Source of the DNA: Gammaproteobacteria bacterium Ga0074134
GTDB lineage: Bacteria; Pseudomonadota; Gammaproteobacteria; Ga0077554; Ga007554
NCBI GenBank assembly: GCA_001464965.1
Contig: LNEJ01000034.1
Location: forward strand, 38,857 to 102,856
Reading direction: 5' to 3'
DNA length: 64,000 nucleotides
The position numbers were made by a program, and so were the translations under genes. Each line of letters starts with the position of its first letter. Position 1 is the stretch's first letter. Below are positions 48,646 through 57,998 of this stretch, one piece after another. The notes beneath the pieces are model-generated. The model was given only the letters and a program-made list of their open reading frames with translations, was not told the origin of the DNA and searched no databases.

Positions 48646-50033
48646 TGAAAACGTTGAGAGAGAACATGCACAACATCCTGCCCCCTTGTGCCGCCAAAAA
48701 GGGTGAAATATTACCCCCCTTTGGCAAAGAGAGGATATGGCAGATTTCGCCAACACGCCTGCTCCTGGTGCTGGCGATGGGGCTGGCTTTAGTAACATCC
48801 GCAACCGCAGCGCAAGACATTATGACCCTCACCCTCCCTGCCGCGGAGCAGTTGGCCCTGCAACGCCACCCGCTGCTTGCGCAATCCGCGGCACAGATCG
48901 AGGAGGCGCAGGCGCGCGCGCGCTCCACGGGCCAACTGCCCGATCCGCAAGCGCGATTCGGCATGCAAAATGTGCCGGTGGACAGCCTTGCCCTGAACCG
49001 CAGCGAAATGAGCATGGTGACATTCGGCGTATCCCAGATGTTCCCTCCCACGGGCAAGCGCGCCCTGCTGCAACAGGGCGCCGAACAGGAGACGGCCGCC
49101 GTTCAGACCAAAGACCGTGACTTGCGGGGACGAATACGGCACGAAGTACACATGGCCTGGCTGGATTTTTATTACCAGGAGCGCGAACTGGCCGTGGTGC
49201 GCGCAAGTTACGAGATAACCGACCAGATTGTGCAGGCGGCCCGCGCCCAATATCGCGTGGGACTCGCGCAAGAGGCCGATGTGCTGAAGGCGCAACTGGA
49301 GCGGGATGACTTGCGCGATCGCGAAGAAGCCATTCAGTCGGCGCGCAGCATGGCACAGAGCCGTCTGGCACGGCTGATCGGTATGCCTGCCGCGACCCTC
49401 GCCCTACCGGAGGAGTTGCCTGCGCCGCCCACGGTTCACACCGATGAAGAGCTGATGAAAACGCTGCCCCAGCATCCCCAAGTGGCCACGCTGGACGCGC
49501 AGATTCGCTCCGCCGAGCTGGATCTGGCCGCGGCACGGCGCGATTACTACCCCGAATTCGGGGTGGAGGCGATGTACGGCTACCGCGCCGCCCGCGACGT
49601 CAACGGCACCAAAATACCGGACATGTTCTCTGCGGGGATGGTGATGAGCCTGCCACTGTGGACTTCCCAGCGCCAGGACGCCCGTGCCCAGGAGCGTCAG
49701 GCACGCTTGCTTGCGCTGCGTTATAAGCGCGACGATCTGTTATTGCAATTGGATCAGGAGGCGCGCGCACGTTATGCCGAATACACACGCATCAAATCAC
49801 GCCTGGCGCTTGTGGAGCATACCTTGCTGCCGCAGGCCGAACAAACCGTGAATGCCCTGCTCGCCGCCTATCGCACCGGCAAGACGGATATGGGCAGTGT
49901 GCTGCGTGCACGCCAGGCCAGCCTGGAGTATGCGCTGCGACTATGGCGGCTGCGTGTCGATGTGTGGATAGCCACCGCCGAATTGAATTATCTGGGCACT
50001 ACCGTTACAGAGACATCAAATCATGAGCACTAA
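48645..50033 (+). CDS. cusC: TolC-family outer-membrane channel of the Cus-type efflux system
   Basis: 462 residues from the ATG at 48645 (overlapping the cytochrome stop). The actual signal peptide is preceded by ~30 unusual residues encoded by a repeat-like stretch (48660-48730, AAAGGGTG...ACCCCCCTTT), so a later start is possible. Mature protein has outer-membrane-efflux repeats: N-terminal half A-E-Q-L-A-L-Q-R-H-P-L-L and second half D-L-A-A-A-R-R-D-Y-Y-P-E-F-G-V-E-A-M-Y-G-Y, with long helical segments (E-E-A-Q-A-R-A-R-S-T-G-Q-L-P-D-P). Forms the exit duct for CusBA. Symbol by context. Confidence 0.88.
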   Translation: MKTLRENMHNILPPCAAKKGEILPPFGKERIWQISPTRLLLVLAMGLALVTSATAAQDIMTLTLPAAEQLALQRHPLLAQSAAQIEEAQARARSTGQLPDPQARFGMQNVPVDSLALNRSEMSMVTFGVSQMFPPTGKRALLQQGAEQETAAVQTKDRDLRGRIRHEVHMAWLDFYYQERELAVVRASYEITDQIVQAARAQYRVGLAQEADVLKAQLERDDLRDREEAIQSARSMAQSRLARLIGMPAATLALPEELPAPPTVHTDEELMKTLPQHPQVATLDAQIRSAELDLAAARRDYYPEFGVEAMYGYRAARDVNGTKIPDMFSAGMVMSLPLWTSQRQDARAQERQARLLALRYKRDDLLLQLDQEARARYAEYTRIKSRLALVEHTLLPQAEQTVNALLAAYRTGKTDMGSVLRARQASLEYALRLWRLRVDVWIATAELNYLGTTVTETSNHEH

Positions 50034-51471
50034 AAAAACTCCCCTGTTACTGGGTGTGGCGGCGATAAGTATCGCCATTGGCATCGGCCTGGGATGGCTG
50101 TTGAAAGACCGCGCACAATCTCCCCAGGCCGCAGGGACGGCTGTGAAACCGGCCTCTACAGCCCAAGGAGAACGCAAGGTACTGTTCTACCGTGCGCCGA
50201 TGAATCCCGCCGTCACCTCCCCTGCGCCGCAAAAGGATGAGATGGGGATGGACTATATCCCTGTCTATGCCGAGGCGCCCCCGCCATCGCAGAGTGAACG
50301 CAAGATACTGTTTTATCGTAATCCCATGAACCCGGACATCACCTCCCCGGCTCCGAAAAAAGACGAGATGGGCATGGATTACATTCCTGTCTATGCCGAG
50401 GGGGCGACAGCCACAGGCATGGTGGAGATCGACCCGCGCGTGGTGCAAAACCTCGGCGTGCGCACTGCCACTGTGGAGCGCAAACCCTTCGCCACGTCCA
50501 TCGACACGGTGGGAACAGTGGCCTTCGACGAGCGCGGCGTGAGTTTCTTCAATCCCAAGATCAGCGGCTGGGTGGAGCGCCTCTCTGTAAAAGCCGTGGG
50601 AGACCCCGTACAGCGTGGCCAGTTATTGGCGGAAATCTACGCGCCTGAATTGGTCAGTGCCCAGGAAGAATTCCGGGTGGCTCTTAACGGAGCCCAGCGC
50701 TTTACCGATGCCTCACTGCTGAAGGATAGCCAATCATTGCTGGAAACCGCGCGTGCGCGGCTGCGGCTGCTGGATGTATCGAACGCAGAGATCCAGGGAT
50801 TGGAAAACGGCGGACCGGCGCGCCGCACCATCAAACTTTATGCCCCGCACAGCGGCGTTGTCACGGAATTGAACATGCGCAAGGGAGGATATGTCACCCC
50901 CGATACCCGCCTTTACAGCCTAGCCGATCTGTCGCGCATCTGGGTAAATGTGGAGGTCTACGCCAGCCAACTTCCCTTCGTCAAACAAGGCGATGTGGTC
51001 ACGCTACGCCTGGCCCACATACCGGCGCGTGAGTGGCGCGGACGCATCGACTATCTCTACCCCACTCTCAATACACAAAGCCGCACGGTGCAAGCGCGGC
51101 TGGTGTTTGATAATCCGGGCAATGCGCTGCGCCCCGGCATGTATGTGAACGCCAGCATTCAGTCTTCACCCAAGGAAAAGGCCATCGCCGTGCCGCGCGA
51201 GGCACTGCTGCGCACCGGCACACAGGATGTGGTGATCCTGGCGCTGGGCGAGGGACGCTTCAAACCCGTTGCAGTGCGTGTGGGAGCGGAGAACGAGGCA
51301 TTTGCCGAAATCCTTGAAGGGCTGGAGGAAGGACAGCAGGTGGTACTAAGCGGCCAATTCCTGCTCGATGCGGAGGCAAGTTTCAAGAACGCCATGCACC
51401 GGCTGGAGGGAGCCGATGCCGGAAAAACTGCAATCCCGGCTCAGGGCGGTCATGCGGGACATCAGCAATGA
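50023..51471 (+). CDS. cusB: RND periplasmic adaptor (CusB-like) with tandem heavy-metal-binding domains
   Basis: 482 residues: an N-terminal membrane anchor (~8-27), then two near-identical ~32-residue metal-binding units at ~51-82 and ~92-123, each with F-Y-R-x-P-M-N-P...S-P-A-P-x-K-D-E-M-G-M-D-Y-I-P-V-Y. Only one is usual. A membrane-fusion-protein core follows (hairpin ~185-260, lipoyl-like and beta-barrel domains; G-W-V-E-R-L, P-H-S-G-V-V-T-E-L-N, G-M-Y-V-N-A). The Met residues bind Cu(I)/Ag(I) and hand it to CusA. Overlaps cusC by 11 nt and cusA by 4 nt. Confidence 0.94.
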   Translation: MSTKKTPLLLGVAAISIAIGIGLGWLLKDRAQSPQAAGTAVKPASTAQGERKVLFYRAPMNPAVTSPAPQKDEMGMDYIPVYAEAPPPSQSERKILFYRNPMNPDITSPAPKKDEMGMDYIPVYAEGATATGMVEIDPRVVQNLGVRTATVERKPFATSIDTVGTVAFDERGVSFFNPKISGWVERLSVKAVGDPVQRGQLLAEIYAPELVSAQEEFRVALNGAQRFTDASLLKDSQSLLETARARLRLLDVSNAEIQGLENGGPARRTIKLYAPHSGVVTELNMRKGGYVTPDTRLYSLADLSRIWVNVEVYASQLPFVKQGDVVTLRLAHIPAREWRGRIDYLYPTLNTQSRTVQARLVFDNPGNALRPGMYVNASIQSSPKEKAIAVPREALLRTGTQDVVILALGEGRFKPVAVRVGAENEAFAEILEGLEEGQQVVLSGQFLLDAEASFKNAMHRLEGADAGKTAIPAQGGHAGHQQ

Positions 51472-54400
51472 TCAAAGCTCTCATCGACTGGTCATTGGGC
51501 AACCGCTTTCTGGTGCTGCTCGCCACAGCCGCGCTCATCGTCTGGGGCATCTACGCCGTGCAAAAAACACCGGTGGACGCCATCCCCGATCTTTCCGATG
51601 TTCAGGTCATCATCAAGACCAGCTTCCCCGGCCAGGCGCCGCAGGTAATTGAGGATCAAGTTACCTATCCCCTCACCACCACGCTGCTGGCGGTGCCCGG
51701 CGCAGCCACTGTGCGCGGCTATTCCTTTTTTGGTGATTCGTTCATCTATGTACTCTTTAAGGACGGCACTGATCCTTACTGGGCGCGCTCGCGAGTACTG
51801 GAATACATCAATCAGGCCCAGTCCCGATTACCCCAAGGCGTGACACCAACGCTCGGACCGGACGCCACCGGCGTGGGCTGGGTCTATGAATACGCACTGG
51901 TGGATCGCAGTAATCAGCATGACCTGTCACAACTAAGATCACTTCAAGACTGGTTCATCAAATTCGAGCTGCAACGCCTGCCCGGCGTGGCCGAAGTCGC
52001 CACCGTCGGCGGCATGGTCAGGCAATATCAAGTGGAAGTGGATCCGGTCAAACTACTGGCCTACGGCATAACACTGCCACAAGTTGAAGAGTCGATCAAA
52101 CGCGCCAACAGCGAAACCGGCGGCTCGGTGATCGAGATGGGGGGCGCGGAATACATGGTGCGCTCGAAGGGCTATCTGCATTCAATCACCGATCTGCGCC
52201 AGGCACCCTTGGGCGTATCCGCCACAGGTGCACCTATACATCTTGCAGATGTCGCCAACATCCAGCTAGGCCCGGAACTGCGGCGCGGCGTGGCGGAACT
52301 CGACGGGCAAGGCGAGGTGGTGGGCGGCATTGTAGTGATGCGCCACGGCAGCAATGCCCAGGAGACCATCACGCACGTCAAGGAAAAACTCGTCGCGCTA
52401 AAGAGTGGCCTGCCCGCTGGGGTGGAGATCGTCGAGACCTATGACCGCTCGGCACTGATTAACCGCGCTGTCGCCAATCTGAAAGAAAAGCTGCTCGAAG
52501 AGTCGTTGGTAGTGGCGCTGGTATGCCTGGTATTTTTGTTTCACCTGCGTTCCGCGCTGGTGGCTATCGTTAGTCTACCGGTGGGCATTCTCACAGCCTT
52601 TATCATCATGCATCAGCAGGGTATCAATGCCAACATCATGTCACTGGGCGGCATAGCGATTGCCATCGGCGCGATGGTGGATGCCGCTATCGTCATGATC
52701 GAGAATATGCACAAGCATCTTGAAAGAGCGGCGCCGGATGCGGACCGCTGGATCATCGCGCGCGAAGCCGCGCAAGAGGTCGGGCCAGCACTGTTCTTCT
52801 CGCTGCTCATCATCACCGTATCGTTCCTGCCGGTGTTCACCCTGGAGGCGCAGGAAGGCAAGCTGTTCGCCCCGCTCGCCTATACCAAAACCTATGCAAT
52901 GGCCGCAGCGGCGGGGCTAGCCGTCACCCTGGTGCCAGTGCTGATGGGCTATCTGATCCGCGGCCGCATCCTGCCCGAGCACAAGAACCCCTTGAACCGG
53001 CTGATGATCACCGCCTATCGCCCCTTCATCAACACCGTGCTGCGCTTCCGCATCCTTACCGTGGTCATCGCTCTGGTGTTGCTGGCAACCATTGCCTATC
53101 CCTTGCAGCGTTTGGGATCGGAGTTCATGCCGCCGCTGGACGAAGGCGACCTGCTCTACATGCCCATCACATTGCCGTCGGTCTCCATCGGCGAGACCGC
53201 GCGCATTCTGCAACAAACCGACAAAATGATCCGCCAGGTGCCGGAGGTAAAGCGCGTGTTCGGCAAGGCCGGGCGCGCCGAGACCGCCACCGACCCCGCG
53301 CCGCTGTCGATGTTCGAGACCGTGGTGCAACTCAAAGACCCCAGCGAATGGCGCACCGGCATGACACTCGACAAGCTCAAGGAAGAACTCAACAACAGCG
53401 TGCAAGTCCCCGGGCTTACCAATGCCTGGGTCATGCCCATCCGCAACCGCATCGACATGCTCGCCACCGGCATCCGCACCCCCGTGGGCATCAAGGTGGC
53501 AGGGCCTGATCTTGCAGGAATCGAGCGCGTCAGCAAGGAGATCGAGACAGTTATCAAAGGATTGCCCGGTACACGCTCTGCCTTCGCTGAACGTGTCAGT
53601 GGCGGACGTTACATCGACATCGAAGTAAACCGCGCCCTCGCTGCCCGCTACGGCCTCAACATCGCAGATGCGCAGGACATGATCCGCACCGCCATCGGCG
53701 GTGAAAATATTACCACCACCGTCGAAGGACGCGAGCGCTACCCCGTCAATCTGCGCTATCCGCGCGCGCTGCGAGACTCGATGGGCGCATTGGCCGCCAG
53801 CCGCATAGCAACACCCTCGGGCGCACAGATCCCGCTCGGAGAGATTGCCACACTGCGGCTGGTGGACGGCCCGCCGGAAATCAAAAGCGAAAACGCCCGT
53901 TTGAACGGCTGGATCTACGTAGACATCGCAGACGTGGATGTAGGCAGCTTTGTTGCCACCGCCAAGGCCACCGTGGAAAAACAAGTGAAAATACCGCCCG
54001 GATACTCACTCATCTGGTCCGGCCAGTACGAATACATGGAGCGCGCCAAGGCCAAACTCAAACTGGTGGCCCCCCTCACCCTCGCACTTATCGTGCTGCT
54101 GCTCTACCTCAACTTCCGCAACCTCATGGAAGTGGCCATCATCGTAGTGAGCCTGCCCTTCGCCCTGATCGGCGGCTTCTGGCTGACCTACTTGCTGGAT
54201 TACCAACTTTCCGTCGCGGTGGGCGTAGGCTTCATCGCTCTGGCGGGCGTGGCGGCAGAATTCGGCGTCGTCATGCTGCTGTATCTGGATCAAGCCGTAA
54301 AACGTTATCAGACAGAGGGCCGCATGAACTCCTGGGCCGATCTCAAGGCCGCCATCATCGAAGGCGCCGTCCTGCGCGTGCGCCCCAAGATGATGACCGT

Positions 54401-54575
54401 CGCTGTCATCATTGCCGGCCTGCTGCCCATCATGCTCAGCCACGGCACCGGTTCAGAAGTAATGCAACGCATCGCCGCCCCCATGATAGGCGGCATGATC
54501 ACCGCACCACTGCTCAGCCTGCTGGTGATCCCGGCGCTGTATGCGCTGTGGAAGCGTCGGCAGTTGCGGTTTTAA
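51468..54575 (+). CDS. cusA: Heavy-metal RND transporter, Cu(I)/Ag(I) type
   Basis: 1035 residues with 12 transmembrane helices and two large periplasmic loops. The three methionines that bind Cu(I) in E. coli CusA are conserved in context: L-L-Y-M-P, P-L-S-M-F-E-T, and R-I-D-M-L-A-T-G-I. Proton-relay region G-G-I-A-I-A-I-G-A-M-V-D-A-A carries the TM4 Asp. A-E-T-A-T-D-P-A-P-L-S completes the HME signature. Proton-driven efflux from periplasm or cytosol to the outside, with CusB and CusC. Specificity for copper/silver rather than Co-Zn-Cd follows from the Met triad. Confidence 0.96.
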   Translation: MIKALIDWSLGNRFLVLLATAALIVWGIYAVQKTPVDAIPDLSDVQVIIKTSFPGQAPQVIEDQVTYPLTTTLLAVPGAATVRGYSFFGDSFIYVLFKDGTDPYWARSRVLEYINQAQSRLPQGVTPTLGPDATGVGWVYEYALVDRSNQHDLSQLRSLQDWFIKFELQRLPGVAEVATVGGMVRQYQVEVDPVKLLAYGITLPQVEESIKRANSETGGSVIEMGGAEYMVRSKGYLHSITDLRQAPLGVSATGAPIHLADVANIQLGPELRRGVAELDGQGEVVGGIVVMRHGSNAQETITHVKEKLVALKSGLPAGVEIVETYDRSALINRAVANLKEKLLEESLVVALVCLVFLFHLRSALVAIVSLPVGILTAFIIMHQQGINANIMSLGGIAIAIGAMVDAAIVMIENMHKHLERAAPDADRWIIAREAAQEVGPALFFSLLIITVSFLPVFTLEAQEGKLFAPLAYTKTYAMAAAAGLAVTLVPVLMGYLIRGRILPEHKNPLNRLMITAYRPFINTVLRFRILTVVIALVLLATIAYPLQRLGSEFMPPLDEGDLLYMPITLPSVSIGETARILQQTDKMIRQVPEVKRVFGKAGRAETATDPAPLSMFETVVQLKDPSEWRTGMTLDKLKEELNNSVQVPGLTNAWVMPIRNRIDMLATGIRTPVGIKVAGPDLAGIERVSKEIETVIKGLPGTRSAFAERVSGGRYIDIEVNRALAARYGLNIADAQDMIRTAIGGENITTTVEGRERYPVNLRYPRALRDSMGALAASRIATPSGAQIPLGEIATLRLVDGPPEIKSENARLNGWIYVDIADVDVGSFVATAKATVEKQVKIPPGYSLIWSGQYEYMERAKAKLKLVAPLTLALIVLLLYLNFRNLMEVAIIVVSLPFALIGGFWLTYLLDYQLSVAVGVGFIALAGVAAEFGVVMLLYLDQAVKRYQTEGRMNSWADLKAAIIEGAVLRVRPKMMTVAVIIAGLLPIMLSHGTGSEVMQRIAAPMIGGMITAPLLSLLVIPALYALWKRRQLRF

Positions 54576-54611
54576 AGTTTTTTTGTCAAACCACACCAGG
54601 AGAGTAATACC

Positions 54612-54953
54612 ATGAAAAAAGTGTCATACATACTACCCGCGCTGGCTTTGCTCGGCCTGCCGGCATACGCCGGCAACACGCACGATCACATGGCCGGGAT
54701 GGTGATGGGCACCGCCCAGGCCCAGGCCCACAAGGGACAGGGCATAGTGAACAAGCTGGACGTGCTGGCTGGCTCCGTCAACCTTACCCACGACCCCATA
54801 AAAAGCCTGGGCTGGTCCGGCATGACAATGGATTTCAAGGTCAAGAACAAAGCCATACTGGACAAAATCAAGACCGGAACAAAGGTAGATTTTGAAATAA
54901 CCAAAGAACCCGATGGCACGTTTGTTATCACCCGCATCACACCCACCAAATAA
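54612..54953 (+). CDS. cusF: CusF-like periplasmic copper chaperone
   Basis: 113 residues with a signal peptide (A-L-A-L-L-G-L-P-A-Y-A-G). The CusF OB-fold metal site is visible: L-T-H-D-P-I-K-S-L-G-W-S-G-M-T-M-D-F, containing the His, Trp and two Met ligands of E. coli CusF. An additional His/Met stretch H-D-H-M-A-G-M-V-M-G lies near the mature N-terminus. Carries Cu(I)/Ag(I) to CusB. Follows cusA by 36 nt with an AGGAGAG ribosome site. Confidence 0.94.
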   Translation: MKKVSYILPALALLGLPAYAGNTHDHMAGMVMGTAQAQAHKGQGIVNKLDVLAGSVNLTHDPIKSLGWSGMTMDFKVKNKAILDKIKTGTKVDFEITKEPDGTFVITRITPTK

Positions 54954-54972
54954 CCACGCCAAAGGACGCAAC

Positions 54973-55382
54973 ATGAAAAATCGCTTTTCGCTCCACGTCA
55001 CCCTTCTGACATTGGCGCTTTCTTCACCGTTAGCCCTCGCTGAAGAAAGGTCACACCCGCCTAACCATACCCACCCCCAAACCGAAACCGAAACCGAAAC
55101 CGGCAAGGCTCCCTCCGGGCAAGAAGAGGCGATGAAGGTGGATATCAGGAAATACATGCAGAAGATGCAAGACACAATGATCCATATGCACAACTCGCCC
55201 ATAAGATTCAGAAAACTAAACATCCTAAAGAGCTGAAAATATTAGAGGAAGCGCACCTGCAAATGATGGGAAAACACATGGAAACGATGATGGCACCGCA
55301 CGGCGCGGATACGGACATGGCAGATAATGCACCCGCGCAGTCAAGCCCACATAACCACGTTCCTGACAGCACGCCGAAATAA
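54973..55382 (+). pseudogene. Frameshifted Met/His-rich exported protein gene
   Basis: From the ATG at 54973 an 87-residue product (signal peptide, then H-P-P-N-H-T-H-P-Q-T-E-T-E-T-E-T and M-Q-K-M-Q-D-T-M-I-H-M) ends at 55236. Re-reading in the -1 frame from about 55200 gives H-K-I-Q-K-T-K-H-P-K-E-L-K-I-L-E-E-A-H-L and continues, Met/His-rich, to a stop at 55380-55382. The join restores the pattern seen in small Met-rich proteins of copper loci (M-x-x-I-x-x-T-x-x-P-x-E-x-x-x-L). So one base seems missing near 55195-55203. This may be a real mutation, a sequencing or assembly error, or less likely programmed frameshifting. Last gene of the copper block. Confidence 0.72.
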
Positions 55383-55688
55383 CCCCCGCCTACATCCCGC
55401 GGGCCACTCGGCCCGCCCCCCCCTAGGACACACCGCTCACCCGTAGCCACAATCTTTTTCTCATCAACACCATCTCCCTCCTTGCCCCAGATTGTTAAAT
55501 TTTCAAAAATCCTCAACAAGAATAGTCTCATACGATATTTAAAGGTTTATGATAGACACCCTCAGAATGGATAATGCCACCGGCATTTTTATAGCCTGCC
55601 ACAGTTCCTCGAAAGTCACATGCGAATCAAGGACTAATCAGGATTTTTTGTGCATTAGCTCTTCAAAATATTCGAGCCAGATATACCC
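55383..55688 (+). other. Intergenic region between the copper block and bcsA, with a strong hairpin
   Basis: 306 bp. At 55399-55416 GCGGGCC-ACTC-GGCCCGC forms a perfect 7-bp GC stem, possibly ending the copper transcript although only C residues follow. The remainder is AT-rich and must hold the bcsA promoter. A 63-codon frame at 55549-55740 overlaps bcsA and lacks any family features, so it is not called. No c-di-GMP riboswitch could be recognised. Confidence 0.5.
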
Positions 55689-57950
55689 ATGGAAAAAACA
55701 GGGAAGACAATGCCGGATGCGCTGCAAGGAGCATGGATAGGCGCTCTCATGCTTACCATTTTTGCCGCCTCGATAACCGTCAATCTGCATGCACAAATAC
55801 TGATGGCAGTTACGCTTTTGATTGCAATGCTTGCACTGCGCACTATGCACAAGCAAAAGCTGGTGGCCGCCATCCATCTAAGGAGCTTCATTCGCATTCT
55901 ATTCCTTCTTGCCGGCGCCTATCTTACGCTACGCTATTTTTTCTGGCGCACGTTCAATACGCTTTCTTATCACGACTTTTTCAGCTTTTCCGCTGCGTTG
56001 CTGCTCTATTCCGCCGAGATCTACGGTATAACGATTTATTTGCTGAGCATCTTCGTCAACGCAAAGCCGCTATATCGCGACCCGATTCCTTTGCCAGAAG
56101 ATTCCGGGCTGTGGCCTACCGTCGACATTTTCGTTCCAAGTTATAACGAAGACCCGGCATTATTAGAAACTACATTGCTGGCAACAACACAAATCCGCTA
56201 CCCGCGTGAAAAACTCAACATTTACCTCTTGGATGACGGCGGAACGGAACAAAAACGCCACGACTCCGACCCTGGCAAGGCGCTGGCCGCCCAACAGCGG
56301 CATGTGATCCTGCAAGACCTGTGTGAAAGGATCGGAATTCATTACCTTACCCGAAAAAGAAACGAATACGCTAAGGCAGGTAACATCAATGCCGCGCTCT
56401 CCAGCACTGGCAGCGAATTGATACTGATCCTCGATGCCGATCACGTACCCACCGTCGATATTCTTGAACAGACCACCGGCTGGTTCTTGCGTGATCCGAA
56501 ACTATTCTTGGTACAAACCCCACACTTTTTCATTAGCCCCGATCCGATAGAAAAAAATCTTGGAATGTTCCAGCGTGTCCCTAGCGAAAACGAAATGTTC
56601 TATACAGTCATTCAGCGTGGCCTGGATTTCTGGAATGCCTCGTTTTTCTGTGGTTCAGCCGCCGTAATGCGGCGCAGTCCCCTGATAGAAATCGGCGGCA
56701 TTTCCACCTCCACCGTCACCGAAGACGCGGAAACATCAATCACGCTACACAATTCCGGTTACAACAGTGCCTATTTGCGCAGACCGGTAACATCAGGACT
56801 GCAGCCAGAAACATTCAACAGCTTCGTGAGGCAAAGGGCACGCTGGGCACAAGGCATGGTACAGATATTCATGTCCATAAACCCGCTGCGCCAGAAAAAT
56901 CTGAGAATATGGCAAAAGCTGGGGTACCTCAGTAGTTCGTTTTTCTGGTTTTTTTCCTATGCTCGAGTGATTTTTATTCTGGCGCCGTCGGCTTACTTAC
57001 TATTTGGCCTGAAAATTTATGACGCCAATCTCGAGGATTTCTCGGCTTATGCCCTACCCCATATTATCGGATGTTTTCTGGTATCTAATTTTCTGTTCGG
57101 CAAAGTACGCTGGGCTCTCGTATCCGAGCTCTACGAAACCATGCAATCTCTCTTTTCGCTGAAGAGTATCACCAGGGTGCTTATCAAGCCGGCCTCAGCC
57201 CAATTTAACGTCACATCGAAAGGCGAACGGTTGGAGAACGATTCCATCTCGTCATCGGCAGGACCGTTTTACGTGCTGTTCTTGGTAGTTGTCGTCTCGC
57301 TTATGGCCGGAATATACCGATACCAAGCATTCCCTGCCGAAAAAAACGTGATTTTCATTACCGTGGCATGGGAAATATTCAATCTTTTCATTATGCTTGG
57401 CGCCCTCGGCGCGTTACTGGAACGCCGACAACAACGGGCCAATCCCAGAGTATCCGTGAACATGGAGGCCGAATTGGCCATAGGGACAAAAACCTTCCCA
57501 TGCCGGGTACATGATCTTTCATCTGCCGGCGCCGGTATTTCCATGAAAACTCCTGAAATCGATGCGCCCCGATTTGAGAAGGGCATGCATGTAGTCCTGA
57601 TGGTGAACAACCATCTCCTGAACAAGAAAAGTACGTTTCATGCCAAAGTAGCGGGTGACTCAATGAAAACTGGAAATCTAATGAAACCATCCGCTCTGGG
57701 AATCAACTTTGAACCCCAGTCTCTCGAAGAACGCACAGAGACTGTCGTTCTTGTTTATGGCGATAGCGAGAGGTGGAGATCCCAACTCTCCGGCAGAAAC
57801 AAACCTCGTGGAATAGTGATAGGTGCCCTCACGCTGCTAAAAACGGGCACAATTCAGGCCATCCGGCACATTGCGATGCTATTCCTCCAACTTGCAAGGC
57901 ATATATATCCACTGCAATCTTGGATGAAAAAAGCCATGATCCGATCATAA
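55689..57950 (+). CDS. bcsA: Cellulose synthase catalytic subunit with PilZ domain
   Basis: 753 residues. Several N-terminal membrane helices precede a family 2 glycosyltransferase domain: D-D-G at 182-184, D-A-D at 249-251, T-E-D at 344-346 and Q-R-A-R-W at 382-386, the complete D,D,D,QxxRW set of processive synthases. After more helices, the C-terminal PilZ domain begins R-Q-Q-R-A-N-P-R near 580 and D-L-S-S-A-G-A-G-I, the R-x3-R and D-x-S-x-x-G elements that bind c-di-GMP and relieve autoinhibition. Makes beta-1,4-glucan from UDP-glucose and exports it through the inner membrane. First gene of bcsABZC. Start could also be the ATG at codon 8. Confidence 0.95.
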   Translation: MEKTGKTMPDALQGAWIGALMLTIFAASITVNLHAQILMAVTLLIAMLALRTMHKQKLVAAIHLRSFIRILFLLAGAYLTLRYFFWRTFNTLSYHDFFSFSAALLLYSAEIYGITIYLLSIFVNAKPLYRDPIPLPEDSGLWPTVDIFVPSYNEDPALLETTLLATTQIRYPREKLNIYLLDDGGTEQKRHDSDPGKALAAQQRHVILQDLCERIGIHYLTRKRNEYAKAGNINAALSSTGSELILILDADHVPTVDILEQTTGWFLRDPKLFLVQTPHFFISPDPIEKNLGMFQRVPSENEMFYTVIQRGLDFWNASFFCGSAAVMRRSPLIEIGGISTSTVTEDAETSITLHNSGYNSAYLRRPVTSGLQPETFNSFVRQRARWAQGMVQIFMSINPLRQKNLRIWQKLGYLSSSFFWFFSYARVIFILAPSAYLLFGLKIYDANLEDFSAYALPHIIGCFLVSNFLFGKVRWALVSELYETMQSLFSLKSITRVLIKPASAQFNVTSKGERLENDSISSSAGPFYVLFLVVVVSLMAGIYRYQAFPAEKNVIFITVAWEIFNLFIMLGALGALLERRQQRANPRVSVNMEAELAIGTKTFPCRVHDLSSAGAGISMKTPEIDAPRFEKGMHVVLMVNNHLLNKKSTFHAKVAGDSMKTGNLMKPSALGINFEPQSLEERTETVVLVYGDSERWRSQLSGRNKPRGIVIGALTLLKTGTIQAIRHIAMLFLQLARHIYPLQSWMKKAMIRS

Positions 57951-57998
57951 ACTTCTTTTCGTTAACTCGACGCCATGAATCACATCAGTGGGGTACAC

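Noticed and set aside
52917..53984. 355-codon antisense frame within cusA
   Set aside because: Lies wholly opposite a well-conserved transporter gene; composition is the reverse-complement shadow typical of GC-rich coding DNA and no family motif is present.
55383..55688. c-di-GMP (GEMM) riboswitch before bcsA
   Set aside because: A short CGAAAG stretch drew attention but the conserved GEMM core and paired stems are missing.
55549..55740. 63-codon ORF before bcsA
   Set aside because: Overlaps the bcsA start in another frame, and the product has no signal or family features.
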